A stretch of DNA of 40,245 nucleotides from Gilvimarinus agarilyticus (lineage in GTDB: Bacteria > Pseudomonadota > Gammaproteobacteria > Pseudomonadales > Cellvibrionaceae). Shown here piece after piece: positions 25,155 to 33,659 of the stretch; positions within the stretch are counted from its first letter, which is position 1; every line of letters starts with the position of its first letter. The notes below the pieces were generated by a model. The model ran no database searches and had not been told where the DNA came from. It worked only from the letters and a program-made list of their open reading frames with translations. Position numbers and translations under genes: made by a program. The stretch covers positions 883,344 to 923,588 of the forward strand of contig NZ_JXCJ01000001.1 of NCBI RefSeq assembly GCF_000832015.1, written 5' to 3'.

Positions 25155-26330
25155 ATGAGCAATGATATTAAAGACCAGACACAGCGGCTAACCCAGTGGT
25201 TTGCACGCGATGCGCTGCCGCTGTGGAGTACCCGAGCTATTCACCCGAGCCTGGGGGCCAGCTACGAGCGGTTGCGGCCGGATGGCGAAGTAGACCAAAA
25301 CGCTAACGTACGGGTACGGGTGCAGGCGCGGCAAGCCTTCTTTTTTGCCGCGGCTGATGCCTGCGGTTGGTGTGATAACGGTACTGAGCTGGCTAGTGGG
25401 CTCCTGGATTTTGTTGAGTCGCACGCGGCGCACCCCAGCGCCGGCGGCGGGTTTACCCACCTGTTAAGCCCTGAGTTTGAGGTTATCGACACCAAGCAAG
25501 ATCTGTATGACCATGCCTTTTTTTTACTGGCCTACGCATGGCTGTACCGTGCCACCGGTGAACGCACGGCGCTGGATAAAGCCGAGGCGCTGGTGCAGCA
25601 TCTCGATAAACGTTTTGCGGCCGATTATGGCGGCTGGCTTGAAGGGGATTACGCCTACAGCGTACGCCGGCAGAATCCGCATATGCACTTGTTTGAAGCC
25701 TGCATGGCTTTATACGAGGCGAGCGGTGAGGCGCACTGGTTAGCCCGTGCCGGCGAGCTATTTAGCGTGTTTGAGTCGCGCTTTTTTTGCCCTGTGCAGG
25801 GCGTGCTTTTTGAGTTTTTTAATGCCGACTGGACGCTGGCTGAGGGCGCCACGGGACAAGTGGTAGAGCCTGGGCATATGATGGAGTGGGTCTGGCTGCT
25901 GGATTGGTACGCGCGCCTGACGGGGCAGTCGGTTAGTCGCTATACCGGGGTGTTATATCGCCGCGGACTGGAGTTGGGCTTAAAAGCGGATTCTGGTTTA
26001 TTGTTTGATTCGGTCACCCCGCAGGGTGAGGTGTTGCAACATACCAAGCGCTGCTGGGGTCTAACCGAGTTAATTAAGGCAAGCCTGGTGATGGCCCGGG
26101 AGGGCGAACCGGGCGCTGAAGCACGCGCGGCACAGGCGGTAAACACGCTTTTTACCTACTATCTGTGTGGCACTACTCCGGGCAGCTATATCGATCAGCG
26201 CGGCAAAGACGATGAGGTAGTGGCTGCTGAGGCGCCGGCCAGTACGCTCTACCACTTGATTGTGCTGGCGCAGGAGCTAATGCGTTACTGCGATGAGTTG
26301 CCGGATCAGGCTGCGGGTATAAACACCTAG
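25155..26330 (+). CDS. AGE-family sugar isomerase, probable D-mannose isomerase
   Basis: This 391-residue (alpha/alpha)6-barrel enzyme of the N-acylglucosamine 2-epimerase superfamily probably interconverts mannose and fructose in the cytoplasm (no signal peptide). Superfamily marks include RVRVQARQAFFFA near residue 53, LYDHAFFLLAYAWL, NPHMHLFEA with His176 and His178, EPGHMMEW with His241, and a late His367 in STLYHL. The RxQARQ pattern and the PHMHL and EPGHxxEW motifs favour the mannose-isomerase/YihS branch over cellobiose epimerases. It stands beside the LacI regulator, with an operator in its promoter, and would process free mannose released by the mannan pathway. The exact sugar specificity is inferred from context. 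Confidence 0.85.
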   Translation: MSNDIKDQTQRLTQWFARDALPLWSTRAIHPSLGASYERLRPDGEVDQNANVRVRVQARQAFFFAAADACGWCDNGTELASGLLDFVESHAAHPSAGGGFTHLLSPEFEVIDTKQDLYDHAFFLLAYAWLYRATGERTALDKAEALVQHLDKRFAADYGGWLEGDYAYSVRRQNPHMHLFEACMALYEASGEAHWLARAGELFSVFESRFFCPVQGVLFEFFNADWTLAEGATGQVVEPGHMMEWVWLLDWYARLTGQSVSRYTGVLYRRGLELGLKADSGLLFDSVTPQGEVLQHTKRCWGLTELIKASLVMAREGEPGAEARAAQAVNTLFTYYLCGTTPGSYIDQRGKDDEVVAAEAPASTLYHLIVLAQELMRYCDELPDQAAGINT

Positions 26331-26331
26331 A

Positions 26332-26369
26332 CTGCGCCACAGCTGCCGCGGCAGGTGTGGCGCAGCTTT
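26332..26369. terminator. long hairpin between convergent AGE and LacI genes
   Basis: CTGCGCCACA (26332-26341) pairs with TGTGGCGCAG (26356-26365), with an inner CTGCC/GGCAG stem, giving about 15 base pairs. It begins two bases after the AGE stop and ends before the regulator stop. The T run (CTTT) is short, so it is a moderate terminator candidate for the + strand gene. Confidence 0.6.
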
Positions 26370-26375
26370 GGGTAG

Positions 26376-27374
26376 TTAATCTTTGCGGGGTACGGCAGTG
26401 CTTTTGCGAATTACAAACTCTGCCGGTAGTACGTTCTCCTCTTGGGCGAGTTCTTCGCCCTCAATCAAACGCAGTAGCATGTCCATTGCCAGCTTGCCGA
26501 TTTCTTCGGCGGGCTGAGTGACGGTGGTGAGGCTCGGGTCGCAATAGCGGGCGTAGCTAATGTCATCAAACCCGGTGACAGAAATGTCTTCCGGTACCCG
26601 TAAGCCATGTTGTTTTAGGGTTTGGATAGCGCCAATAGCCATTTCATCGTTCATGCAAAACAGTGCCGTGGGCTTGTTCTTCATGGTGCAAAATTGTTTG
26701 GCGCTGTTTAGCCCGGACCAGGTGGTAAAGTCCCCCTCGGCGACCAGAGATTTATCAAACTCGATTCCGGCTGCCTCAAGGCTCTCCAGATAACCGGCCA
26801 GACGGTCGATGGTGTGGGGGTTGTCTTTAAGACCCGAGATTACGCCAATACGGCGATGGCCTAGTGAGATTAGGTAATCTACTACGGCCCGGGCGCCGCC
26901 GCGATTATCGATGCGCACCCTGGGCCCCACCGTAGATTCACAGCTACAGGCTTTAACACAGGCCACATCGGCTGGCATCTCGGAGTGTTTGTTAAGCTCA
27001 TCCGGGCGCAGCTGAATAACACCATCGGCAAGTCGCGTCTCTACCCGGCGAATATACTCTTTTTCGCGCTCGATAATACCGCGTGTATCCCCCAGCAGCA
27101 CGGCGTAGCCTTTTTGCTGAGCGCGATCCTCGATGCTGCGGATAACTTGCGAGAAAAACGGATTGGTGATGTCCGGCACCAGTACCACAACCGCATAACT
27201 TTTGGCCGAGCGAAAACTGCGCGCCAACATGTTGGGCCGATAGCCCACTTTATCGATGGCGGTGTGAACTTTATTGAGGCTCGCTTGAGAGACTTTCTCT
27301 GGGTCGCTCAGCGCGCGCGAGACGGTGGCGACTGAAACGCCTGCTTCGCGTGCTACATCTCGAATATTGGACAT
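26376..27374 (-). CDS. LacI-family transcriptional regulator of the mannan locus
   Basis: A 332-residue regulator with an N-terminal LacI-type helix-turn-helix (IRDVAREAGVSVATVSRALSD, residues 4-24) and hinge (YRPNMLARSFRSAKSYAVVVLVPDITNPFF). A periplasmic-binding-protein-like effector domain follows, with GHRRIGVISG, ALFCMNDEMAIGAIQTL and ISVTGFDDISYARYCDPSLTTVTQP. It is divergent from the SSS transporter and convergent with the AGE isomerase gene. A palindromic site 94 bases upstream of its own start matches sites at two other promoters in the locus, so it probably represses the mannan genes and itself and is relieved by a mannan-derived sugar. The effector is unknown. Confidence 0.94.
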   Translation of the reverse strand: MSNIRDVAREAGVSVATVSRALSDPEKVSQASLNKVHTAIDKVGYRPNMLARSFRSAKSYAVVVLVPDITNPFFSQVIRSIEDRAQQKGYAVLLGDTRGIIEREKEYIRRVETRLADGVIQLRPDELNKHSEMPADVACVKACSCESTVGPRVRIDNRGGARAVVDYLISLGHRRIGVISGLKDNPHTIDRLAGYLESLEAAGIEFDKSLVAEGDFTTWSGLNSAKQFCTMKNKPTALFCMNDEMAIGAIQTLKQHGLRVPEDISVTGFDDISYARYCDPSLTTVTQPAEEIGKLAMDMLLRLIEGEELAQEENVLPAEFVIRKSTAVPRKD

Positions 27375-27467
27375 AAATAGTGCTTTTTAAGAGGAGTAAA
27401 GGTTTTTAGCGATAGTAGCATACCGCTAGAAAACGCTTAAGTAACGTAAAGCGCTGGTATTATTTGG

Positions 27468-27481
27468 TGTAATCGGTTACA
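27468..27481. promoter_or_regulatory. operator site 2 (mannan regulon)
   Basis: TGTAATCGGTTACA differs by one base from the palindrome TGTAACCGGTTACA. It lies in the divergent region between the lacI-type gene and the SSS transporter, 94 bases from the regulator start and about 190 bases before the transporter ATG. Confidence 0.8.
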
Positions 27482-27669
27482 TTTGTCTTCGCTTTACGAC
27501 AAGGTGATCGTCTATGCTAAGACTGTGGCGCGTTGGGTTGCTTGATGGCTGTGCTCTTACGGCGTAGCAATATCCTGCAAAAACTAATCTGGGTTCGGGT
27601 TACGCGCTGCACACCTTGTAACTACACCGCCTGGGCGGCAGTCCGGCGCTATAATAATTGGACGCACAC

Positions 27670-29544
27670 ATGCAGTTAGCAATTTTAGATGTGGTGGTTA
27701 TCGCGGCGTATTTGCTCGCCACTGTTTTTATCGGTTTCTGGATTTCCAGCCGCGCTTCAAAAAACCTACGCAGCTACTTTTTAGGGGGCAACAAACTTAA
27801 GTGGTACACACTTGGGTTGTCCAACGCCTCAGGTATGTTCGACATCAGCGGTACTATGTGGATGGTGTACCTGTTGTTTGTCTACGGGCTTACCAGTATT
27901 TATATCCCCTGGTTGTGGCCGGTATTTAATCAGATCTTCCTGATGGTGTTCCTGTCGGTATGGTTGCGTCGCTCAGGTGTGCTCACCGGTGCCGAGTGGA
28001 TTACCTTCCGCTTTGGCGACAGCACCGGCGCACGGTTATCGCATTTAATTGTGGTTTTGTTCGCGCTGGTGAATGTGGTGGGCTTTTTGGCCTACGGCTT
28101 TATCGGTATCGGAAAGTTTGCCTCCGTCTTTTTACCTTGGGAGCTATCGGCCGACCCGGACACCAACGACATCTATTACGGGTTAATTATCACGGCGTTA
28201 ACCACGGTCTACGTGGTTAAAGGTGGTATGTTCAGTGTTGTTTTTACTGAAGTGCTACAGTTTTTTATCATGACAGTGGCGTGTGTCTCGGTAGGTATTA
28301 TTGCCATGCAGCAAGTCTCACCCGAGATGTTGGCGGCAGTGGTGCCCGATAACTGGGACAAAATAACCTTTGGTTGGAATCTGGATATGGATTGGTCCGG
28401 CACACTTGAGGCGGCCAATACTAAAATTGCCTCCGATGGTTACGAGCCTTTCACGATTTTCTTTATGCTGATGCTCTTGTCAGGTATCGCTAAGAGCCTG
28501 ATGGGGCCGCCGCCAAATTACGATATGCAGCGTGTGCTGTCGGCGCGCTCGCCAACGGAAGCGGCCAAAATGAGCGGCTTTGTCAATGTGGTGTTGCTGT
28601 TTCCGCGTTACATGCTGATTGCCGGCCTGACTATTCTGGCGCTGGTGTTCTTTATGGACGAGCTGCAGGCGATGGGCCCCGATGTGGATTTTGAGCAAAT
28701 CCTCCCCTTTGCCATGAAGGAGTTTGTGCCGCCTGGTTTGCTCGGTTTGTTGATTGCTGGCCTGTTAGCAGCGTTTATGTCGACGTTTGCCGCCACCACC
28801 AATGCGGCGCCGGCCTATGTGGTTAACGATATTTATAAACGTTACTTTAAGCCTAACGCCGATGCTAAAAACTACGTTAAGGCCAGCTATGTTGTTTCGG
28901 TTTTATTTGTGGCACTGGGGGTGGTGATCGGTCTGTTTGTGCCTTCACTCAACTCGATTATTTTGTGGATTGTCAGCGCGTTTTACGGTGCTTACACCGC
29001 CTCCAATTTACTTAAGTGGTTTTGGTGGCGCTTCAACGGTGTGGGTTATTTTTGCGGTATGGCCATGGGTCTGGTGATTCTGCTGATTATTCAGGCGCTG
29101 CAGTGGACTCTCGACTGGGAGATCATGCAGGTTTATGCCTTCCCGTTTATTTTTACCGGCTGCTTTATTGCCTGCGTCGTTGGCTCGCTGCTGAGTAAAG
29201 CCGATGATATGGAAGTGTTAAAAACCTTCTATATTAAAGTTCGCCCGTGGGGTGTGTGGGGGCCGGTTTATCGCGAGGCGGTTAAAGACTACCCCGAGCT
29301 AAGCCGCAACACCGACTTAGCGCGCGATGTAGGCAATTTAATTGTGGGTGTTATCTGGCAAACCTCGATGGTTGCCGCCTCTATCTTTATGGTGATTCAA
29401 CACTGGGTAGAGTTTGTCGCTGCCGTGGTGGTGTTTGTGGTGACGAGCCTGTGGTTGTGGCGCTTTTGGTGGTGCCGGCTAGAGGACTACCCGGCCGATA
29501 CTCCTACCAAGTACACCCTGGCAACCGCAGACGATACCGAGTAA
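27670..29544 (+). CDS. sodium:solute symporter (SSS family), probable manno-oligosaccharide importer
   Basis: A 624-residue polytopic inner-membrane protein of the SSS/SGLT family. The reading extends to a TTG at 27658, but the ATG at 27670 fits the family N-terminus (LAILDVVVIAAYLLATVFIGF). Family features include SYFLGGNKLKWYTLGLSNASGMFDISG, YVVKGGMFSVVFTEVLQFF (the SSS signature region), and many hydrophobic helices with a short C-terminal extension. Its place between the LacI regulator and the GH130/epimerase pair suggests it imports mannobiose or a related disaccharide with sodium; the substrate is inference. An operator site lies in its promoter region. Confidence 0.9.
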   Translation: MQLAILDVVVIAAYLLATVFIGFWISSRASKNLRSYFLGGNKLKWYTLGLSNASGMFDISGTMWMVYLLFVYGLTSIYIPWLWPVFNQIFLMVFLSVWLRRSGVLTGAEWITFRFGDSTGARLSHLIVVLFALVNVVGFLAYGFIGIGKFASVFLPWELSADPDTNDIYYGLIITALTTVYVVKGGMFSVVFTEVLQFFIMTVACVSVGIIAMQQVSPEMLAAVVPDNWDKITFGWNLDMDWSGTLEAANTKIASDGYEPFTIFFMLMLLSGIAKSLMGPPPNYDMQRVLSARSPTEAAKMSGFVNVVLLFPRYMLIAGLTILALVFFMDELQAMGPDVDFEQILPFAMKEFVPPGLLGLLIAGLLAAFMSTFAATTNAAPAYVVNDIYKRYFKPNADAKNYVKASYVVSVLFVALGVVIGLFVPSLNSIILWIVSAFYGAYTASNLLKWFWWRFNGVGYFCGMAMGLVILLIIQALQWTLDWEIMQVYAFPFIFTGCFIACVVGSLLSKADDMEVLKTFYIKVRPWGVWGPVYREAVKDYPELSRNTDLARDVGNLIVGVIWQTSMVAASIFMVIQHWVEFVAAVVVFVVTSLWLWRFWWCRLEDYPADTPTKYTLATADDTE

Positions 29545-29600
29545 CGCCCGCGGCCGTATTTATCGGCGTACCTAATGGGGGCGCCGTTTTTAGGTAAAGT

Positions 29601-29614
29601 TGTAACCGGTTGCG
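29601..29614. promoter_or_regulatory. operator site 3 (mannan regulon)
   Basis: TGTAACCGGTTGCG retains TGTAACCGGTT of the locus operator, with two mismatches at its right end. It lies 54 bases before the GH130 start, so the GH130-epimerase pair may have its own regulated promoter as well as readthrough from the transporter gene. Confidence 0.65.
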
Positions 29615-29667
29615 CGCAGGTCCGCCGGTTGCAACGCCGAATGATTTTGAATTTTAGGACAACTATT

Positions 29668-30849
29668 ATGAGTGACTTTCGCGTTCGCGCCCAACAATTG
29701 CTAAAGCAGCATGAAGCGCTTATTACCCGTGCCAACAAAGCCATTGAGCCAGGCAACGGCGTATACACGCGCTATCAACACCCTATCTTAACGGCCGAGC
29801 ACGCCCCCATTTTTTGGCGCTACGATCTTAATGAGGCGAGCAACCCGCATTTGATGGAACGCTTGGGTGTCAATGCGGCTTTTAACTCGGGTGCGCTTTA
29901 CTGGAACGGCAAGTACATTTTGGCGGTTCGTGTGGAAGGCGACGATCGTAAGAGTTTTTTTGCCATCGCTGAAAGTGATAACGGCGTTGATAATTTCCGT
30001 TTTTGGGATTACCCCATTACCTTGCCGGAAACTGACCGCCCCGATACCAACGTGTACGATATGCGCTTGACGCAGCACGAAGATGGTTACATTTACGGTT
30101 TGTTTTGCACCGAGCGAAAAGATGAAAACCAACCCAACGATCTATCGGCGGCTGAAGCTCAGTGCGGTATTGCACGTACCAAAGATTTGGTGACCTGGGA
30201 GCGTCTGCCCGATTTAATTACCTATTCTGGCCAGCAGCGTAATGTGGTGTTGCACCCAGAGTTTGTCGACGGAAAGTACGCCATGTATACCCGCCCGCAA
30301 GATGGTTTTATCAGTGTCGGCAGTGGCGGTGGTATTGGCTGGGGCTTAAGCGATTCAATGGACGGCGCTGAAATAAAAGACGAAGTTATCGTCGACGGCA
30401 AGGAATACCACACTATCAAAGAGGTGAAAAACGGCCAGGGCCCGGCCCCCATAAAAACCGACCAGGGGTGGTTGCATATGGCTCACGGCGTGCGCAACAC
30501 CGCCGCCGGCTTGCGGTACGTGTTGTATATGTTTATGACCGAGTTGGAGCGCCCCTGGGTGGTAACGCACCGCCCCGGTGGCCACTTTATCGCCCCTAAA
30601 GGCAATGAGCGTGTCGGCGATGTGTCGAATGTGGCCTTTGCTAACGGCTGGATCGTCAACGAGAAAAACGAAGTGTTTATCTACTACGCTTCATCCGATA
30701 CCCGTATGCATGTGGCAACCTCAAGTGTCGATAAATTGGTCGACTACTGTATCAACACGCCGGAAGACGGCCTGCGCTCGGCCGCCTCGGTGAGTACGCG
30801 CAATACATTAATTTCTGGCAACCTGGATATTCTGGATACCTTTAAATGA
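29668..30849 (+). CDS. GH130 4-O-beta-D-mannosyl-D-glucose phosphorylase
   Basis: This enzyme splits Man-beta-1,4-Glc with phosphate to give alpha-mannose-1-phosphate and glucose. From the ATG at 29668 (AGGA about ten bases upstream) the protein has 393 residues, the normal GH130_1 length; the longer frame from 29575 is rejected. The catalytic Asp131 lies in [17 protein letters not shown], matching the general acid of characterised members in both position and context. Phosphate- and sugar-binding segments include [38 protein letters not shown] and a C-terminal [13 protein letters not shown]. There is no signal peptide, so it acts in the cytoplasm. The stop overlaps the epimerase start (ATGA), coupling the two enzymes that act in sequence. 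Confidence 0.94.
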   Translation: MSDFRVRAQQLLKQHEALITRANKAIEPGNGVYTRYQHPILTAEHAPIFWRYDLNEASNPHLMERLGVNAAFNSGALYWNGKYILAVRVEGDDRKSFFAIAESDNGVDNFRFWDYPITLPETDRPDTNVYDMRLTQHEDGYIYGLFCTERKDENQPNDLSAAEAQCGIARTKDLVTWERLPDLITYSGQQRNVVLHPEFVDGKYAMYTRPQDGFISVGSGGGIGWGLSDSMDGAEIKDEVIVDGKEYHTIKEVKNGQGPAPIKTDQGWLHMAHGVRNTAAGLRYVLYMFMTELERPWVVTHRPGGHFIAPKGNERVGDVSNVAFANGWIVNEKNEVFIYYASSDTRMHVATSSVDKLVDYCINTPEDGLRSAASVSTRNTLISGNLDILDTFK

Positions 30850-32081
30850 GTCAGGCTGTAGACACTCACAAGGTTGACGGAGCTGCTCTGGCAACCGATG
30901 AATCGTTAACGAAAACGTTTACCGGACAGCTGCATGCTATTGCCCGGTGGTGGCTCGATTACGCGCAAGATCAAGCTCGCGGTGGTTTTTATGGTGAGGT
31001 GGGTGACGACAATGTTGCCCGCGCTGATGCTGAGAAAGGCATCGTATTAAACACCCGGATCCTGTGGTTTTTTTCTGAGGCGGCCGTTTTTACCGGTAAC
31101 GATGAGTACCGCACAGCCGCTGACCGAGCTTATCGATACTTGTGCGAGTACTTTTTTGATCGTGAGCAGGGCGGGTTTTATTGGTCGCTCTCGCCCACGG
31201 GTGAAATCGAGCAAAGCAAAAAGCAAGTGTACGCTCAGGCGTTTGCGATTTATGCCCTGGCCGCTTACTACGAATTAACCGCTAACTCCGATGCCCTAAC
31301 TCTGGCGATGGATACTTTTGCGTTAATCGAAGCTAACTGTATTGATCGCGACGCTGATGGTTACTACGAGGCTTATACCCGCGAGTGGGGAAAAATCGAA
31401 GACGTTCGCTTAAGCGAAAAAGATTTAAATTACCCCAAAACCATGAATACCCACCTGCATGTGCTGGAGGCCTACACCAAATTGCATCAGGTAAACCCTG
31501 ACAAGAGTGTGGCGGCTGCGCTGGGTTACGGGATTGACCTGTTCGATAAATATATGATCGATCACGACAATTACCATCTTAAAATGTTTTTGGACGCTAA
31601 CTGGCAAGATCACTCGCCGGGCTTAACCTACGGTCACGATATCGAGTGCAGCTGGTTGTTATACAAAGCGCTAATATCGTTGGGGGATCAAGAGCGTCTG
31701 GCGCGTTTAACCCCGGTTATTATCGAACTGGCTAAAACCTGTCAGCGTGAAGCTATTCGCGAGCGCGGCGATGTTATCGACGCCTACGACCGCGCCAGCG
31801 ATCGGTATCACAGCGCGCGTATCTGGTGGGTTCAGGCGGAGGCTCTAGTCGGCTTTTTAACGGCCTATAAACTCAGCGGCGACGATAGCTTTTTAAGCAC
31901 GGCAAAGAATTTGTGGTCATTTATTGATGCTTATCAAATTGATCACGACCGGGGGGAGTGGCGCTGGCACTCGACCCTGGATGCTCCGGATGGATCTCGC
32001 GATTATAAAGCGGGGTTTTGGAAGGGTCCCTATCATAATGGGAGAGCCATGATAGAAGCCGCCAAGCTGCTCGGACGTTAA
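30846..32081 (+). CDS. cellobiose 2-epimerase (mannobiose to mannosyl-glucose)
   Basis: This 411-residue AGE-superfamily enzyme epimerises the reducing-end sugar of beta-1,4-disaccharides, turning mannobiose into Man-beta-1,4-Glc for the GH130 phosphorylase. Diagnostic segments are [34 protein letters not shown] with His203, [11 protein letters not shown] with His264, [14 protein letters not shown] and [11 protein letters not shown] with His397. The last two histidines correspond to the general acid/base pair in cellobiose 2-epimerases. It has a somewhat longer N-terminus (about 25 residues) than many relatives and no signal peptide. It is translationally coupled to the upstream GH130 gene and followed by a long hairpin. 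Confidence 0.93.
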   Translation: MSQAVDTHKVDGAALATDESLTKTFTGQLHAIARWWLDYAQDQARGGFYGEVGDDNVARADAEKGIVLNTRILWFFSEAAVFTGNDEYRTAADRAYRYLCEYFFDREQGGFYWSLSPTGEIEQSKKQVYAQAFAIYALAAYYELTANSDALTLAMDTFALIEANCIDRDADGYYEAYTREWGKIEDVRLSEKDLNYPKTMNTHLHVLEAYTKLHQVNPDKSVAAALGYGIDLFDKYMIDHDNYHLKMFLDANWQDHSPGLTYGHDIECSWLLYKALISLGDQERLARLTPVIIELAKTCQREAIRERGDVIDAYDRASDRYHSARIWWVQAEALVGFLTAYKLSGDDSFLSTAKNLWSFIDAYQIDHDRGEWRWHSTLDAPDGSRDYKAGFWKGPYHNGRAMIEAAKLLGR

Positions 32082-32112
32082 CTCCGTGCGGCTGGAGCGG
32101 CTCGCCTAACAC

Positions 32113-32145
32113 CAGATGTGGGCGTATTTAATATGCCCACATCTG
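32113..32145. repeat. near-perfect 33-bp inverted repeat (epimerase-mannanase gap)
   Basis: CAGATGTGGGCGTAT (32113-32127) and ATATGCCCACATCTG (32131-32145) can form a 15-base-pair stem (one G-T pair) with a TTA loop. It lies 32 bases after the epimerase stop and 62 bases before the mannanase ATG. Neither strand has a T run next to it, so it is not a classic terminator; an mRNA-stabilising or processing hairpin, or a protein-binding site, is more likely. Confidence 0.9.
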
Positions 32146-32207
32146 AATAATAAAACCACCAATAAAAGCTGGCTGATCTGACCAGGGTCTTTGTAAAGGT
32201 AATCATT

Positions 32208-33536
32208 ATGAGAAAAATCATTGTCCGTTGTTTTGTGTTGTTGGCTGCGGCTCTGCTTGTGGGCTGCGTGCAACCCTCGGCGGAGCAACCGGCTAGCGAC
32301 GCGTTTGTTACGGTAAAAGGCCAGCAGTTTTATCTGGGAGGTAAGCCCTATCACTACGTCGGCGCCAATATGTGGTATGGCGCCTACCTTGGGGCGCCGG
32401 GTATCGCAGGTGATCGCGAGCGCTTAACGCGCGAGCTGGACTTGCTGGTTGAACACGGCATTACAAACCTGCGCGTGTTGGCCGTCTCTGAAACCAGCGA
32501 CCTGATGCGCGCCGTTCGCCCGGCTGTATTACAAAACACTCAGGGTGAGCTTGACACTGACCTACTGCGCGGCATGGACTTTTTATTGGCCGAAATGGCT
32601 AAGCGCGATATGAAAGCCGTGCTCTACTTAAATAACTTCTGGCAGTGGTCTGGCGGCATGTCGCAATACGTGGCGTGGTTTACCGGCACCGAGGTGCTTG
32701 ATCCGGACATAACTGGCAAGTGGAACCCGTTTATGGAAAACTCCGCGCGCTTTTATCGTTTAGAAGAGGCGCAGGCGCTTTACCGCAACGTTATTCGCGC
32801 TCTTGTTACCCGCACTAACAGTATTACCGGCACGGTTTACAGTAACGATCCGACCATTATGTCATGGCAGTTGGCCAATGAGCCCCGCCCCGGCAGCGAT
32901 GCCGATGGCCGGGCGCACTTTGATGACTTCTCCCGCTGGGTAGATGAAACGGCCGGCTTTATTAAAGAGTTGGCGCCGCATCAGTTAATCAGTACCGGCA
33001 ACGAGGGAGCTATGGGCACTTTGGGTGATGCCGACCTGTTTGAGCGCTCGCACGCCAGCGCGAATGTGGATTATTTAACCTTTCACATGTGGATTAAAAA
33101 CTGGGGTTGGTTTGATGTTACGCAGCCCGAGGAAACTTACAGCTCGGCCGTCAGCACCGCAAAGCAATACATGAGTGAGCATGTCGCGATCGCCGAGCGC
33201 TTAAACAAGCCCATTGTGCTTGAAGAGTTTGGTGTAGAGCGCAACGGCGGGGCCTTTGATCACGGCACACCTGTATCTTACCGGGACAGCTTTTACGCGA
33301 TGGTCTATCGTGTGATTGAAAAAAATGTCGCCGCCGAAGGGCCTTTTGTTGGGTCGAATTTCTGGGCTTGGGGCGGTTTTGCAACAACCGACCGCGAAGA
33401 CTATATGTGGCAAAAGGGCGATGACTTTTTTGGCGACCCACCGCAGGAAGCTCAGGGTTTAAATTCTGTGTTTGCTGATGATAAATCGACCTTGAAGGTT
33501 ATCGCGCAGCACGCACAAAACCTGAAAGGTCTCTAG
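32208..33536 (+). CDS. GH5 (subfamily 7-like) endo-beta-1,4-mannanase, lipoprotein
   Basis: This enzyme cuts internal beta-1,4 linkages in mannans. The 442-residue precursor has a lipoprotein signal peptide with lipobox LLVGC (Cys20), so the mature enzyme is lipid-anchored, probably on the outer membrane. The single GH5 domain starts near residue 35 (FVTVKGQQFYLGGKPYHYVGANMWYG). The acid/base is Glu225 in SWQLANEPRP and the nucleophile is Glu340 in IVLEEFGVE. VDYLTFHMWIKNWGW and VGSNFWAWGG provide substrate-site aromatics. No carbohydrate-binding module is present. The ATG has AAGG nine bases upstream. It lies between the epimerase and GH27 genes in the same direction. Confidence 0.93.
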   Translation: MRKIIVRCFVLLAAALLVGCVQPSAEQPASDAFVTVKGQQFYLGGKPYHYVGANMWYGAYLGAPGIAGDRERLTRELDLLVEHGITNLRVLAVSETSDLMRAVRPAVLQNTQGELDTDLLRGMDFLLAEMAKRDMKAVLYLNNFWQWSGGMSQYVAWFTGTEVLDPDITGKWNPFMENSARFYRLEEAQALYRNVIRALVTRTNSITGTVYSNDPTIMSWQLANEPRPGSDADGRAHFDDFSRWVDETAGFIKELAPHQLISTGNEGAMGTLGDADLFERSHASANVDYLTFHMWIKNWGWFDVTQPEETYSSAVSTAKQYMSEHVAIAERLNKPIVLEEFGVERNGGAFDHGTPVSYRDSFYAMVYRVIEKNVAAEGPFVGSNFWAWGGFATTDREDYMWQKGDDFFGDPPQEAQGLNSVFADDKSTLKVIAQHAQNLKGL

Positions 33537-33573
33537 CAGTCTGCTAATTTATTTGCGTTACCGGACCGTAAGT

Positions 33574-33591
33574 AAGCCACATCGGTGGCTT
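33574..33591 (+). repeat. small hairpin between mannanase and alpha-galactosidase genes
   Basis: AAGCCAC and GTGGCTT form a seven-base-pair stem with an ATCG loop, 38 bases after the mannanase stop. No T run follows, so it is unlikely to stop transcription; it may affect mRNA stability. Confidence 0.6.
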
Positions 33592-33659
33592 GCTGTAAGC
33601 GAGCGATCGACCGGTGGCCTGATTGCCCATAAGATAACTAATAATAGTGAGAGAGCATC

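Noticed and set aside
27598-27622. Fourth mannan operator (GGTTAC and TGTAAC half-sites before the SSS gene)
   Set aside because: The half-sites face outward with a 13-base gap and do not form the 14-bp palindrome seen at the three accepted sites.
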